From assembly GCF_020080835.1 (NCBI RefSeq), contig NC_058166.1:19555043-19619042 (forward strand): a stretch of 64,000 nucleotides of DNA. The letters are read 5' to 3'. The notes beneath the pieces are model-generated. The model was given only the letters and a program-made list of their open reading frames with translations. It did not search any database and was not told where the DNA came from. The translations under genes were made by a program, and so were the position numbers. How positions within the stretch are numbered: the stretch's first letter is position 1; the number at the start of each line of letters is the position of its first letter. Source of the DNA: Cotesia glomerata (lineage: Eukaryota > Arthropoda > Insecta > Hymenoptera > Braconidae). This document shows, one piece after another, positions 47,583 through 58,190 of this stretch.

Positions 47583-48750
47583 GGGCAGTCGATTTTTTTT
47601 ATAAGATAAAATTTTGAACAATTTTTATTTAAAAAAATTTTTTATACAATATTATTGACGTAATATTAAGAATTTTACGTAATTAATTATTAGAATTGTT
47701 ATTTTTAAATTACAATAAAATTTCTAACCACAATAAAATATTTTAATTGAAGAATTCGCTCTTAATTACAAGCTTAGATAAAAAAATAACAATATCTATA
47801 TCCAAAAGTTATTTTGTTGTAAAGCATAAAAATTTAAAGTTGATCTTTCTGTTTATAAATGTCTTTCTTTGCCCGTTATTTCAAAAGTTTCGTTATAAAT
47901 TTATCAATAAAAAACTTTTCATATATTTCTCAACATATATAAAAAGTTTTATAGACTTAATAATCGACTGTAACATACGAGTTTAAAAAAGGTGTACAGT
48001 CTCGGAAGATAAATTCGCAGAATTATTCGATAAATTAAATAACTTTACAGAGAAATAAAGATAAATAATCAAAGAGTGATTAAAAAACAGAAGATCCAAA
48101 GTGAAGGTAAACTAAATTCATAGCGTGCGATATAAACGGTATAACTCACTTGCGCATTCCAAGCATAACCTGGGTAAAGTTTACCGGGATGGTGGATGCT
48201 CGAGGTGTAAGAACGAGTACACCTTGAATTAAACCACCGATGCGGTAGTCATTAAATGTGTACTGGGGTTCCCGTGATTTTACCCGAAGTTATGCTGTGC
48301 ATTTAAGGCATAGGTGTCTTTCAGCGCTCTCGAGATCATTAAATAATGAGGGTATCTTTCCGCCTTTCTTATTTTCCCTGCTAAATTCATGCGACAGTCG
48401 CATTAACTCAGATGCGATCTGGATAGAGAACATTCTGCGGCGTATAATAATTCCAAATGTTGTCACGTTCGACGGCCTCTTTAACTCGGAGAAAACTTTT
48501 CGAGTTCACTCGGGTACATCCGGCTTGCAAAAGGGGACACCAGTTTAAACGATTATACTTTGAAGTGTCGCTTTAAAGATGAAAGAATTTCCTTCTTTTT
48601 TATTTATCTGCAACGCTAATCGCTCTTTACGCGTCAGGAATCAGTGATTTTTATTTTTTTAATTCTTTTTTATTTTAAAACATTTAGAATAAAATTTTTA
48701 TCCGATCTTATATAAATTTATTTTATCATAAATAAAATATAGTAAATTAA
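47583..48750. other. Non-repetitive stretch, no gene recognised
   Basis: AT-rich to about 48000 and balanced at 48100-48620. A 79-codon frame (47747-47986) is K/F-rich, as expected from AT sequence. A 96-codon plus-strand frame (48258-48548) has mixed composition but no recognisable family. Confidence 0.3.
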
Positions 48751-49235
48751 TTACAAATAAGCTTTTTAAAAGAGTCAAAACAACAATTTTTATTTTAAAA
48801 TTAAATATTTTAAAATTAACTCTTTACTAGCGAGAAATTTTAGCGACAATACGCCACCTGTTAGATTTTTTCAGAACTAAGCTTTACCAAACAACTATAT
48901 ATGGTCATATTTAAGCATATTTTATTTTAAAACTAAATATACAAAATTGAACTTTCTACTAGGGAGAAGATTTTGCGACAATGCGCCGCCTATCGGAATT
49001 TTTCATAACTAACTTTGACCAAAAATTATATATGAGCTTATTAAAGCATATCAGACCGAAAATGAACATGTATAATTGTTAAATATAAAAATATAAAGCC
49101 ATATTTTCATGAATTAAGCAAAAGTAGTCGGAAAATTTTTAAATTTTAAAATTATAAAATTAACTATTTAAATTTAAATAAAAGTTAAACTTACATATCA
49201 GCCTTAATAAAAAAAGCTCTGGCTTACCTGTAACA
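48751..49235 (-). mobile_element. Family A element with both termini, two units, reverse
   Basis: The left terminus TTACAAATAAGCTT (48751) and right terminus GGCTTACCTGTAACA (49221-49235) are inverted repeats (TTACARRTAAGC). Units have cores ACGCCACCT at 48851 and GCGCCGCCT at 48983. A non-tandem segment of about 200 bp follows the units before the right terminus. This is the clearest full-length copy. Confidence 0.72.
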
Positions 49236-50384
49236 TAAAAAATAAAATAGTTAAGACCTTTACAAATTATCGGCTAAAGTTTGAAAGTAAAAGTGAAGGG
49301 ATTAATTAAAAAATGGTAATTTTTGAATGACATAAACGTCGATAGAGCTTTTAAGTAAATTGACGAAGTATTTTCCTAATTTTAATAGTCAATTTGTACA
49401 TTAAAAATTATAAATAAACCTTTGAAGCTCTATTAGAAAATTTCTTCGTGTGTAAAAGCATCAAAGTCTAAAAATAATTCCGTTTACAATCTTTTTATTG
49501 GAATTTCCGAAAAATGAGTCGGAGACTATCGTTACTGTAAATGACGTGCTAAAATTTAAATGACCTAACCCGCGAACTAAATCCGTACAATTAATATAAG
49601 TGATGACGCAAACGTCTGAAAAAAATTGCCGGAGTCATAAGTCTCTGATAAATTAACTCCATAGAATATTGAAGTAGTTTTCGATGAACACTCGAAATAG
49701 CCTTTATGATTCCAGAAAGCTCGGCGCTTTTATGACAGACCGAACTCGTGAGTTGTAAATACAACCTCTCTCTATAAATTCGCTTCAGTTAATTCGACAT
49801 GCAAAGAATAAAGTGGGGCTATTTGAACACCGAGTTATTAAGGATTGAGTTCCTAATTTACATCAGAGGGATTTTGAGCTTGCATACTCATAAACCGAGT
49901 GAAAAGTTTGAATAAACTAATTATTGGGGAATGTTTCGTGACCAAGTTTCCACTCGTAAACATTCGGAATGAGATATAGCTATATTTGTAGTTTGGTTTC
50001 ATTTATGCGATTGTATTATTAGTATCAGTATTAGTATGAGTATTAGTATTAGTATACTGGTGGTACATGGTCGGGTACTCGGGCACTTTGATTTTGAAAT
50101 TCAACTCTGGGAATTCAGTGTCCCAGAGAGAGTTTGCTCAATCCCGGATTATTGTAATCCAAAGTAGAAACGCTTGACAATGCACCTAGACAAAGTTAGA
50201 TTCATTCCAATGAGAAGATCTTCTGCACTATAAATCCCAAGCGATATCGCTCATTCGTCAATTCTTTTCATTCTTTTATATTATTTTCATTTGTATAACT
50301 TCAACAAAAACTACCCTTAAAAAATCCAATAATATAGCATGATACGGATATATATAAATTTTTATCTTAAGAATTATTTTATCA
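49236..50384. other. Non-repetitive stretch with a hexamer repeat
   Basis: The first 45 bp are shared with the sequence after 32351. It is GC-balanced at about 49490-50250. No reading frame of note. Confidence 0.3.
50015..50056. repeat. (TATTAG)n microsatellite
   Basis: About seven hexamers of the AGTATT type with single-base variants. Confidence 0.85.
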
Positions 50385-50818
50385 AGCCATGTAAGGTCAT
50401 AACTGGCCATATACTACCATATCAGACATTACATAGCCATATATGGCTTCATTTGTGACCACATTAGATTATATTAAGGTCATATCAAACAAAACATGGC
50501 CATATATTGCCATATTTGCCATATCAAGCCATATATTGCCATATCAAACATTGTATGGCCACATATAACTTTATATGTGACCACAGTAGACTATACAAAG
50601 ACCATATCAAACAAAAGATGGCCATATGTTGCCATATCAAGCCATATATAGCCATATCAGACAATAAATGGCTTTGTATGGCTTGATATGGCCATATTTT
50701 GTTTGATATGGCTTTTATATGGCTATATATGGCATATATGGCTTGATATGGCCATATTTTGTTTGATATAGCTTTTATATGGTATATATGGCTTGATATG
50801 GCCATATTAAAAATTATT
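50385..50818. repeat. Family C satellite array
   Basis: Repeats such as CATATCAAGCCATATATTGC and GGCTTGATATGGCCATATTT with local duplications. For example, a stretch of about 60 bp around ATTTTGTTTGATATGGC at 50697 recurs at 50757. The 100-codon minus-strand frame (50524-50826) is repeat translation. A perfect CCATATATGG lies near 50438. Confidence 0.9.
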
Positions 50819-51649
50819 TTTTGCAACTAATTGAATTTTAAAGACAAATTTTCTTGATTAAAAATATTTTTCATTAGATTTTTAACTTACTTATTATCTT
50901 TTTTTTTCTTAGCGATAAACTTTTATGCGACAGTAATTTTTTCATTAAAATTATTCCAAGCCTTATTCTTTGTTTTTGTTAAATTCTTAAGAGTTATAAA
51001 AATTTAATATAACAAAAAAATGTAAGCTGTAAAAACTAATGGTTAGAATATGTAGTTTATTAAATTCTTTATAAAATAAACTCGAGAAAATAAGAATATT
51101 TTAATTATAGCTCAACTCGTTTAATTAAAAATTGATAGAGAAATCTAAAATGAAACTAAAAAATGAAAAAAAAAAAAAAAATGAATACTGTTGTGTTGAA
51201 ATAGAGGAGACTTGTTTGATTTATTTTGAATAATAAATAAGCACGGTGAAGAAGAGTAGAAAGAGAAGTGGAATGGGTTTGGGATAGAGGGAGAGTATTC
51301 ACATTGGAAGTAGAAGCGTATGAATGAAATTGTGCAACGGCATGGATCACTTCTAGTGGATGCGAACGAGTTTCCTTTGCTATTCTCGAGCACTTAACTT
51401 TATCCAAACACTCAGAAATAACAAACTCACTGTGGTGGAGATATATATGCTGATGCTGAAGGCGGGTGATATAAAAATACCGCGGTGGTGAACGAGAACC
51501 GCAGAACGTACTCTAGTTTGCTAAGTTTTCTGAGAACACATTGCTGATTATGGGTGTCTAGATCGGTTGTGATCGAGACCTTCGGTCAATAATTATTATC
51601 ATGATTATAAATCAAAATTTTATGACCAACAATCATTTTTCAAAATTAT
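50819..51649. other. Non-repetitive stretch, no gene recognised
   Basis: AT-rich to about 51180 and balanced at about 51240-51590. Two minus-strand frames (51145-51407) overlap in different phases and show no family. Confidence 0.3.
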
Positions 51650-52010
51650 TTCCAAAAATATTATATTTAAACTTCTACAAAAATTACCTTTATCTCCTAA
51701 AATATTCATTTGACAATTTTTAGAGATACAAAAATTGTTTGAAATTCAATTTTCTTCAACTTTTATTCAAAAATTTGTCTCTAAAATCCAAATTGCCAAA
51801 TTTATGATTGTTTTTCCAAAAAATACAGTTTCCAAAAATTCAATATCGTAACTTCTACAAAAAGCAACTGTATCTCCTTAAATATTCTTTGTATAAAAAT
51901 TTTTTCAAACCAAAATTGTTCAAAATTTAATTACCTACAACTTTTAGTTCAAAATTTTTTTCTAAAATCAAAAATTCAAAAGTTACAGCTATTTTAAACA
52001 CTATATAACC
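51650..52010. repeat. Divergent family B-like pair, two units of about 181 bp
   Basis: Unit starts near 51652 and 51832 share CCAAAAAT...AACTTCTACAAAAA and TATCTCCT.AAATATTC. The TATCTCC(T)AAAATATT word and the general order resemble family B, but most other words differ. It is a distant relative or an independent satellite. Confidence 0.5.
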
Positions 52011-52169
52011 TTTCCAGTAATCATAATCTATATAATTAAGAGAATAAGAAAAATTTAGTGACCAGTGTATTTATACGATAAAATGGATTTTTATGGTTAA
52101 ATTTGGTATCATTAGAAAGGGCTTGACCTTGAGTTGTGGCTTGAGTTGTGCCTTTTCAAGGTTTCATAT
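52011..52169. other. Short stretch, nothing recognised
   Basis: AT-rich with a duplicated TTGAGTTGTG word near 52133-52150. No other structure is seen. Confidence 0.3.
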
Positions 52170-52890
52170 CATTCTCACCAATAGTCAATTTATGATGATA
52201 AGTATTTAAGCTGCATTCGAAAATGCTCTATCTCTAGATACAAAATTAAGAAATGACCTTGTATCTTGTCAACTATTGACATTTTTAAAGATATAAGCTC
52301 ATCCCGACATTACACTCATCAAGACCTTTCATTTGAATACCCACATCAATTTTTCATATATTTATATATATTATATATATGTATGTATGAAAAATATATG
52401 AAAATGCATGTGGGTACTCTAATGAAAGCTCTTGATAAGTGTAACATCGGGATGAGCTTATATCTTTAAAAATATCAATAGTTAAGAAAGTACAGTGCAA
52501 TTTAACATAATTAAAAAATCACCTTATATCTAGTGAACTATTGACATTTTTAAAGAGATAAGCTCACCCCGACATTACACTCATCAAGACCTTTCATTTG
52601 AGTACCCACATCAATTTTTTATATATATCATATATTTATATATATTACATATATGTATATATGAAAAATATATCAAAAATGCATGTGGGTACTCCCGATG
52701 TTACTCTCATCAAGACCTTTCATTTAAGTACCCACATCAATTTTTTATATATTTTATATATTTATATATTTCACAAATACCATATATATAAAATATATAA
52801 AAATCGCCATGTGGGTACTCAAATGAAAGCTCTTGATAAGTGTAACATCGGTATGAGCTTATATCTTTAAAAACTTCGATAGATAAAAAA
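52170..52890. repeat. Family D array: palindromic units
   Basis: It begins with the same lead as at 22188 (TCTCACCAATAGTCAATTTA, GCTGCATTCGAAAATGCT). Palindromic units lie at about 52274-52484, 52537-52694 (truncated on its right arm) and 52683-52876. Arms contain GATATAAGCTCA, ACTCATCAAGACCTTTCATT and GTACCCACAT with their complements. Frames of 67 and 90 codons here are repeat translation. Confidence 0.88.
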
Positions 52891-55300
52891 ATACAGTGCA
52901 ATTTAACAAAAATCATTATTCAATAAAGCAAAATTTTATTGCAAGGTTGTCAGTCCTTATTATTTAATAATTTTATTATTTCAGTCTCAATAAAAATTCA
53001 CTGATATTTAAATTTTATCAAAAATTAGTCTGATTATTTTTTAGAGTACCAAATATTGGTGTTTTTCCGTGTAAAATGTTAAAAAATTAATTTCTCCCAA
53101 CAAAAAGAAAAAATATTTTTCATTAAAAATCGAACACACGGTACCTTGTGCAGTAGAACCTTAACAGGGTGCCCGCAATAGTGAAATATGTTTTGCCAAT
53201 AGTGGAATATTGGAAGTAGCAATTTATCGGCTAACCCGGAGACTGCCGGCATTTGTCCCCGAATCGGCGGAATACAGAATGCAGTTCGGCGCTTTAAGTA
53301 TCGCCTCTAAGTATTGGATGAAAAAAAAGAAAAAAAATAAAGGAGATTCCAAGGATCAATTTAATCGGATATTATGCACTGCGTCATTGAAAAATGTCAC
53401 GAAAAAAGTTTAAATTCAATTTTTTAGAAGGCAAATGGTCCGAGCAGAGCTATACTCGCTGTAGCTTGGGAAGAGGAGCCGGAAAAGGATTTATAATTTC
53501 GCTTACGCCTGTCGCCTTTCCACATACTCAAGGCCAATCCAATTCTCACCCTCGCAATCTTGCTCTCTCGGCGAAACAAAATTCCCGAGAATATTTTCCT
53601 CGCTCTCACTCTGGGCTTTCCGCTGAACTGGAGCTCACACCCGCACACAATCTGACTGCTCGTGCGTGTGTAAAATCTTTTACGCTCTTTCATTGTCGGA
53701 GTATGTGTAAAATGATTCTCCGGTTACAGACAGAAATGCGAGACTCTGGGGATGAGAAAGTGGATGTATAAGAGGAAAAGTGTACCGTCGAATCGCATCA
53801 AACGGATCGAAGCGCTCAGAAAAATACCCGGCATTCGATATTTGTAAAACAAAACTATGGAAGAGCTAACAAATGCTGGAATTAAATTACTAATATTTTT
53901 ATTAAAATTTAATCTAACAGCGGGATATTTATAAGCTGAAAGGGTGAGTAAAGTTCAGTTCTAAATTTTTTAGTGCTAAAAAATTAAAATTTGCAGCTTG
54001 AATATTTTTTTTAATCAAGTAAGTATAAAATTTCTTTCATAAAGCAAATAAATTTTATTTAATTTTAGAATTTTTCTCCTTTATTAAAAATTATTAAATT
54101 AAAATCTTTTTGTCAAAATAGAAAAATTCAGACTAAAAAATTATTCTTGGCTTAAATAAATTTTTTTTTATCGAAAATTTTTTTTTAATCAAATATTTTA
54201 ACAAAATAAAAAAATACTTATTTAAAAAAATTATTTTTTGACCTAAGAAATGATTTTTAATTTAAATAAATTTTTCTTGATTCCAAAATTCATATTATTA
54301 ATTAAATGTAAACATTAAAAATTTTTTTTTAATGTATAAAAAAATTCTTTTAGCTTAAATAAATTTTGTTTTGAATAAAAAATTCTCATATATTAAAAAT
54401 AAATAAATTCTCCAAAATTTTCTTTTCATAAATCGTTAATTTTTTTTATCAGTGAATAATTCAAAGTAATCTCCTTAACTTAAAAGAAAATCGTAAATCG
54501 ACATTAGAAAAAAATGTAAAAATCGACGCTTGCAGCAGCAGCAGTCGGTCTCACTCCTGGCTGACGTAGATTTACGTAAAAAGAGTAAATCCCTTAGCCT
54601 TTAAAAGACAAATGAATTTATAATGAGAAATTGCTCCTTTTAGTCCTCGGAATACAAATCCAATTTAGCGGGTGCATTATGTGATGTGGAGTTGCCTTTT
54701 TGGTTCTTTTAAGCAAAGGCCCGGATAAAAAAAAACGCTTTGTAACTGATAGCGGAATTATTTTTTTTCCAGCTTATTTATGTCATGGAGAAAAGCTTTT
54801 ATATTTTCCCAAGATATAGATAATGAGTTTGTTTGATGGCCGGGTAATGTAATGAGTTTTTTCCACTAAGATCGCGTTAAATTTTCAGTGGACTACTCGT
54901 ATAATCACCGGCAGATCCGTCGCTTTTATATTTTTGTCAGTTTCATTAATGTTTTCATTTTTAAAATAATTCCGTTCTTTATTATTATTATTTTTTTTTC
55001 TTTTGACAACCAACAGAAGATAGGAGTATGAATATATTAATATTAATATTAAAATAAATGTGAATGCAATACTGTCTAAGGTTGAATGCTGAGAACTCAG
55101 GTATCGGAAATGGAATGCGGACATTGATTTTAATTTAATATAAAATATCTCGGAGAAAATAGTTTGGATTTTATCAGGCATTCATTGACACAACTCCTGC
55201 TGAGAATTTTATTTATCCTCCGTTTATTCATCATATATGTTTTTGCAATGTTAAATTATAGAGATGATAATAATAATAATATTATTATTCTTATTATAAA
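52891..55300. other. Long non-repetitive stretch, no gene recognised
   Basis: GC-balanced at about 53140-53830, AT-rich at 53870-54480, balanced at 54490-54760. A 125-codon plus-strand frame (53394-53771) and an opposing 89-codon frame share the same DNA and show no domain. A 98-codon minus-strand frame (54885-55181) includes an I/L-rich patch and N/K runs from simple repeats. I see no splice-supported exon or repeat family. Confidence 0.3.
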
Positions 55301-55475
55301 TGGTCTGGGCCGTCCGAATTATTTTTTCAGTCAAATTTATTTTTAGTTAATGAAAAATTTAGATATGAATTCAGGATAATTTGTTTATGCCTGAAGGGAA
55401 ATACAGGCTAACAATATTTAGAAAAAAATTTGTTGTATTAAACTGGACAGCCAATAAATTAAAAGAAATATAAAA
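55301..55475. mobile_element. Family F solo arm
   Basis: TGGTCTGGGCCGTCCGAATT, TTTTTTCAGTCAAATTTA, GTTTATGCCTGAAGGGAAA and AACTGGACAGCCAATAAA occur in the same order as the loop and right arm of the 18.2-18.5 kb hairpin. The other arm is absent. The left junction begins exactly at the loop sequence, suggesting that TGGTCTGGGCCGTCC is the true end of the repeat unit. Confidence 0.75.
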
Positions 55476-55994
55476 TAACAATAATATTAATATTTTAATT
55501 TTAATTAATTTTATAGAGATTTATATACTGATAGAAGGATTTATTAAATATTAATAATTTAATTTATTTGATGACAATTATTTAATTTATTAAATTTTAA
55601 TAAATATTTTTTAACATTTCAATAAATATTTATTTGGGAGGAAAGTATATTTATTAATAGTTAATAAGTATTTATTGATAGTTAACAAATATTTGTTAAC
55701 AGTTAATAAATATTTTGTTGAGTAAATTTGTTTCGCTTGTAATTTCATATGATATCAAGATTCCTTTTAAACAAAAATCATCTTTATAAATTATTTGCAT
55801 TAATTATATTACATTATAATAACGTTTATTGTAAAATAGAAAATTTTATCACAGCTCATAATTATCTTTTATATTTATAAATATTAAAAACGTTAATTTA
55901 TTTAATGAATTGAATTATTATCTTTTATTCCAGCTATAGGGTTATAAAAAGTGTCAAAAGAAAATTGCTATTTTTGCTTTTTATTTTAAATAAA
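55476..55994. repeat. AT-rich stretch with GTTAAC-type short repeats
   Basis: Between about 55585 and 55735 words such as AATAAATATTT, TAGTTAATAAGTATTTATTG and GTTAACAAATATTTGTTAAC recur every 20-25 bp. Similar words resume right after the MITE, at 56293-56420. The rest is plain AT-rich sequence. Confidence 0.55.
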
Positions 55995-55996
55995 TA

Positions 55997-56292
55997 AGGT
56001 AAAAGCCCCAATATATGATCATGTACCAGTATATGATCACTCCATGTATTTGTATACCTATACTGTATACCTATACATATACTGTATGATACTGTATTAT
56101 CATTTACTTTGTATTTACTGTACTTATTATTTTGTACTATTTTGTATTATTTGATGATGGTCCTGAGGGAGCCTAGGCTCCAGGACTAAATAAACATTTA
56201 TCTATCTATCTATCTATATTTGTGAATATAGATATACAAATACATGGAGTGATCATATACTGGTACATGATCATATATTGGGGCTTTTACCT
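55997..56292. mobile_element. Family G MITE with nested LINE tail, 296 bp
   Basis: The termini AGGTAAAAGCCCC and GGGGCTTTTACCT are flanked by TA (55995-55996 and 56293-56294). The arms pair over about 60 bp (through ACTCCATGTATTTGTATA). The palindrome is interrupted in the middle by about 160 bp ending in a LINE-type 3' tail and (TCTA)n. The palindrome of the 62-bp copy at 36112 lacks this insert. Confidence 0.8.
56085..56219 (+). mobile_element. LINE 3' terminal fragment with (TCTA)n tail
   Basis: GATGATGGTCCTGAGGGAGCCTAGGCTCCAGGACTAAATAAACATTTATCTATC-like sequence has a GAGCCTAGGCTC palindrome, AATAAA and a tetranucleotide tail. Its end aligns with the fragment at 47070-47143. The upstream limit is uncertain. 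It sits inside the family G element, so it either inserted there or was captured. Confidence 0.45.
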
Positions 56293-56424
56293 TATTTGTT
56301 AACAGTTAACAAATATTCATTGACCATTAATAAATATTTATTAACAGTTAATAAATGGTACTTAATAAATTACTTATTAAGTGTTAATAAATACTTGTTA
56401 ACTGTTAACAAATATTAAGATAGC
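56293..56424. repeat. GTTAAC-type short repeats, continued
   Basis: GTTAACAGTTAACAAATATT-like words repeat about every 22 bp and resemble those at 55585-55735. Confidence 0.6.
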
Positions 56425-56740
56425 TAATAGATAATATTAAGATAGCTCGATAGTTTTCAAAGATTTTTATAGGAAATTTTTAAGCTATAATTTTTTATTC
56501 TTATAATTTAAAAAAAAATCAATATTTTATGAGTTATAACCTTTTTTATAACTACTAGATAATGATTTTTTTATTTTTAACTATCTGAGCACTATTTAAG
56601 TAGTTATATCTCCTAAAATATTGAAGATAGCTCAATATTTAATGAACATTTTTTTAGAAAATATTCTTAGCTACAATTTCAGATTATTATTTTTCCATAA
56701 AATTAATATTTCAAGTTACAACCATTTTTAGAGCAACAAG
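56425..56740 (+). repeat. Family B, about one and a half units
   Basis: ATATCTCCTAAAATATTGAA near 56608 with AAGATAGCTC, AATATTTTATGAGTTATAAC and TCTGAGCACTATTTAAGTAG words. It is clearly related but more diverged than the big arrays. Confidence 0.8.
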
Positions 56741-57745
56741 ATGCCTATTCCGTTTTTAATTCAAAAATTTCTTTTCAAACAACAATAACAATAATAAAAA
56801 AGAGAATTTCAATATATATGTTATAGTAATAAAATAAATGACAATAAAAATATAAAGTTCCTCTGGCTGTTTTGGTCTCGCGGGTCTACTTGCGATCGAT
56901 GGCTCAGTTTAAGAGTATAACTTCGATTATCTTTGTTTAATAAAATTTCACTCAAACTCTCGTATCGTTTTTCCGAATCGATATTACTGTTATTGAGTTA
57001 TGTAACAGAGAAGATAAAAGTTTCACCCAGAATTTTTTTACTGCAAAACTAAAGCTCGTTATGTAACACATAATTCAAAAATTTCACACTATAAAAAAAA
57101 ATATTTATTTGTAAAATTCGATAAAATTATCTATTTAAATTATTTTTTTTTGTTATTAAACAAGTAGAGAAATAGATCTTGCTCCTATAGTTAACCCATT
57201 AACCCTTGAAAGTCTTATTGCAAGTCTTTTGTATGCAATAGAACCAACAAGCAGTGTAGCAATAGCTAGGAAGTCTTTTTAAAACTCAGTAGTGAAATCC
57301 TCTCAGCATTTATTCTCTCGGCGGAGTTCACTGTTACACAACTCGACATCAATTGGAGTTTTTGGGCTCCTGGAAAGCCACAATGTCGAGGATGTCGGAA
57401 GAACATAATACCACCAGAACGGGGCTTATCCGAATGCTGATAGAGCTAAAGCAACCGCGGAATACCAAGATCCCGGCTCGTAGGCTTTAGCTCACTGTTT
57501 ATTGCTCTGTATTTAGATTTTCATCCCATTTCGATTCACTAAATACACTCGGGCTTGATTAAACACAAGTATTAATCCGCAATCACCGGAAATATTTTTT
57601 TAATAATTTTTCAGAACCAAACTTTCAATTTTTTATTCAAAAGTTTGATAAATCTGCTCATTGCCTTGAAAAAAAAATTTTTTTCTAGCCATTTATTAGC
57701 ATAAAATAAATTATTATCATTATAATTATATATTTTATATATTTT
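56741..57745. other. Non-repetitive stretch, no gene recognised
   Basis: GC-balanced at about 56850-57560, with no reading frame of at least 60 codons. No structure is seen. Confidence 0.3.
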
Positions 57746-58190
57746 TTACATACAAGCTCTTCAAAAAAGTCAAAAAAAATTTTTTTTTGTTTGTAAAATA
57801 AATACTTAAAAAATTAACTCTTTGCTAGCGAGAAGATTTAACGACCACGCGCCACCTGTTGGATTTTTTCAAAACTAACTGCGATAGAATATTATATAAA
57901 GACATATGAAGCCATATATGGCAAATTTTTAATGTAGAACTAATAATAACAAAGTTAACTCTTTAGTAGTGGGAAATTTGAGCGACCATGCACCACCTGT
58001 CGGATTTTTTTAGAACTAAATTCGATAAAAATATTATATAAAGACATATGAAACCATATATGGCAAATTTTTAATTTAGAACTAATAATAACAAAGTTAA
58101 CTCTTCAGTAGTGGGAAATTTGAGCGACTATGCGCCACTCGTCAGATTTTTTAGAACTAACTTTTATAAAAAATTATTTTTGGACTTATA
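57746..58190 (-). repeat. Family A array, three units, reverse, with left terminus
   Basis: The terminus TTACATACAAGCTCTTC at 57746 is followed by units with an exact GCGCCACCT at 57849, GCACCACCT at about 57990 and GCGCCACTC at about 58131. Each contains a CCATATATGG word (about 57930 and 58056). The second and third units are nearly identical over more than 100 bp. Confidence 0.85.

Noticed and set aside
52266..52870. Two tyrosine/isoleucine-rich small ORFs
   Set aside because: They run through the palindromic family D units and the AT centres, so they are repeat translation.
53394..53771. 125-codon plus-strand frame
   Set aside because: An opposing 89-codon frame covers the same DNA, and the composition is simply GC-balanced, which opens frames. 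No family, motif or membrane pattern is visible.
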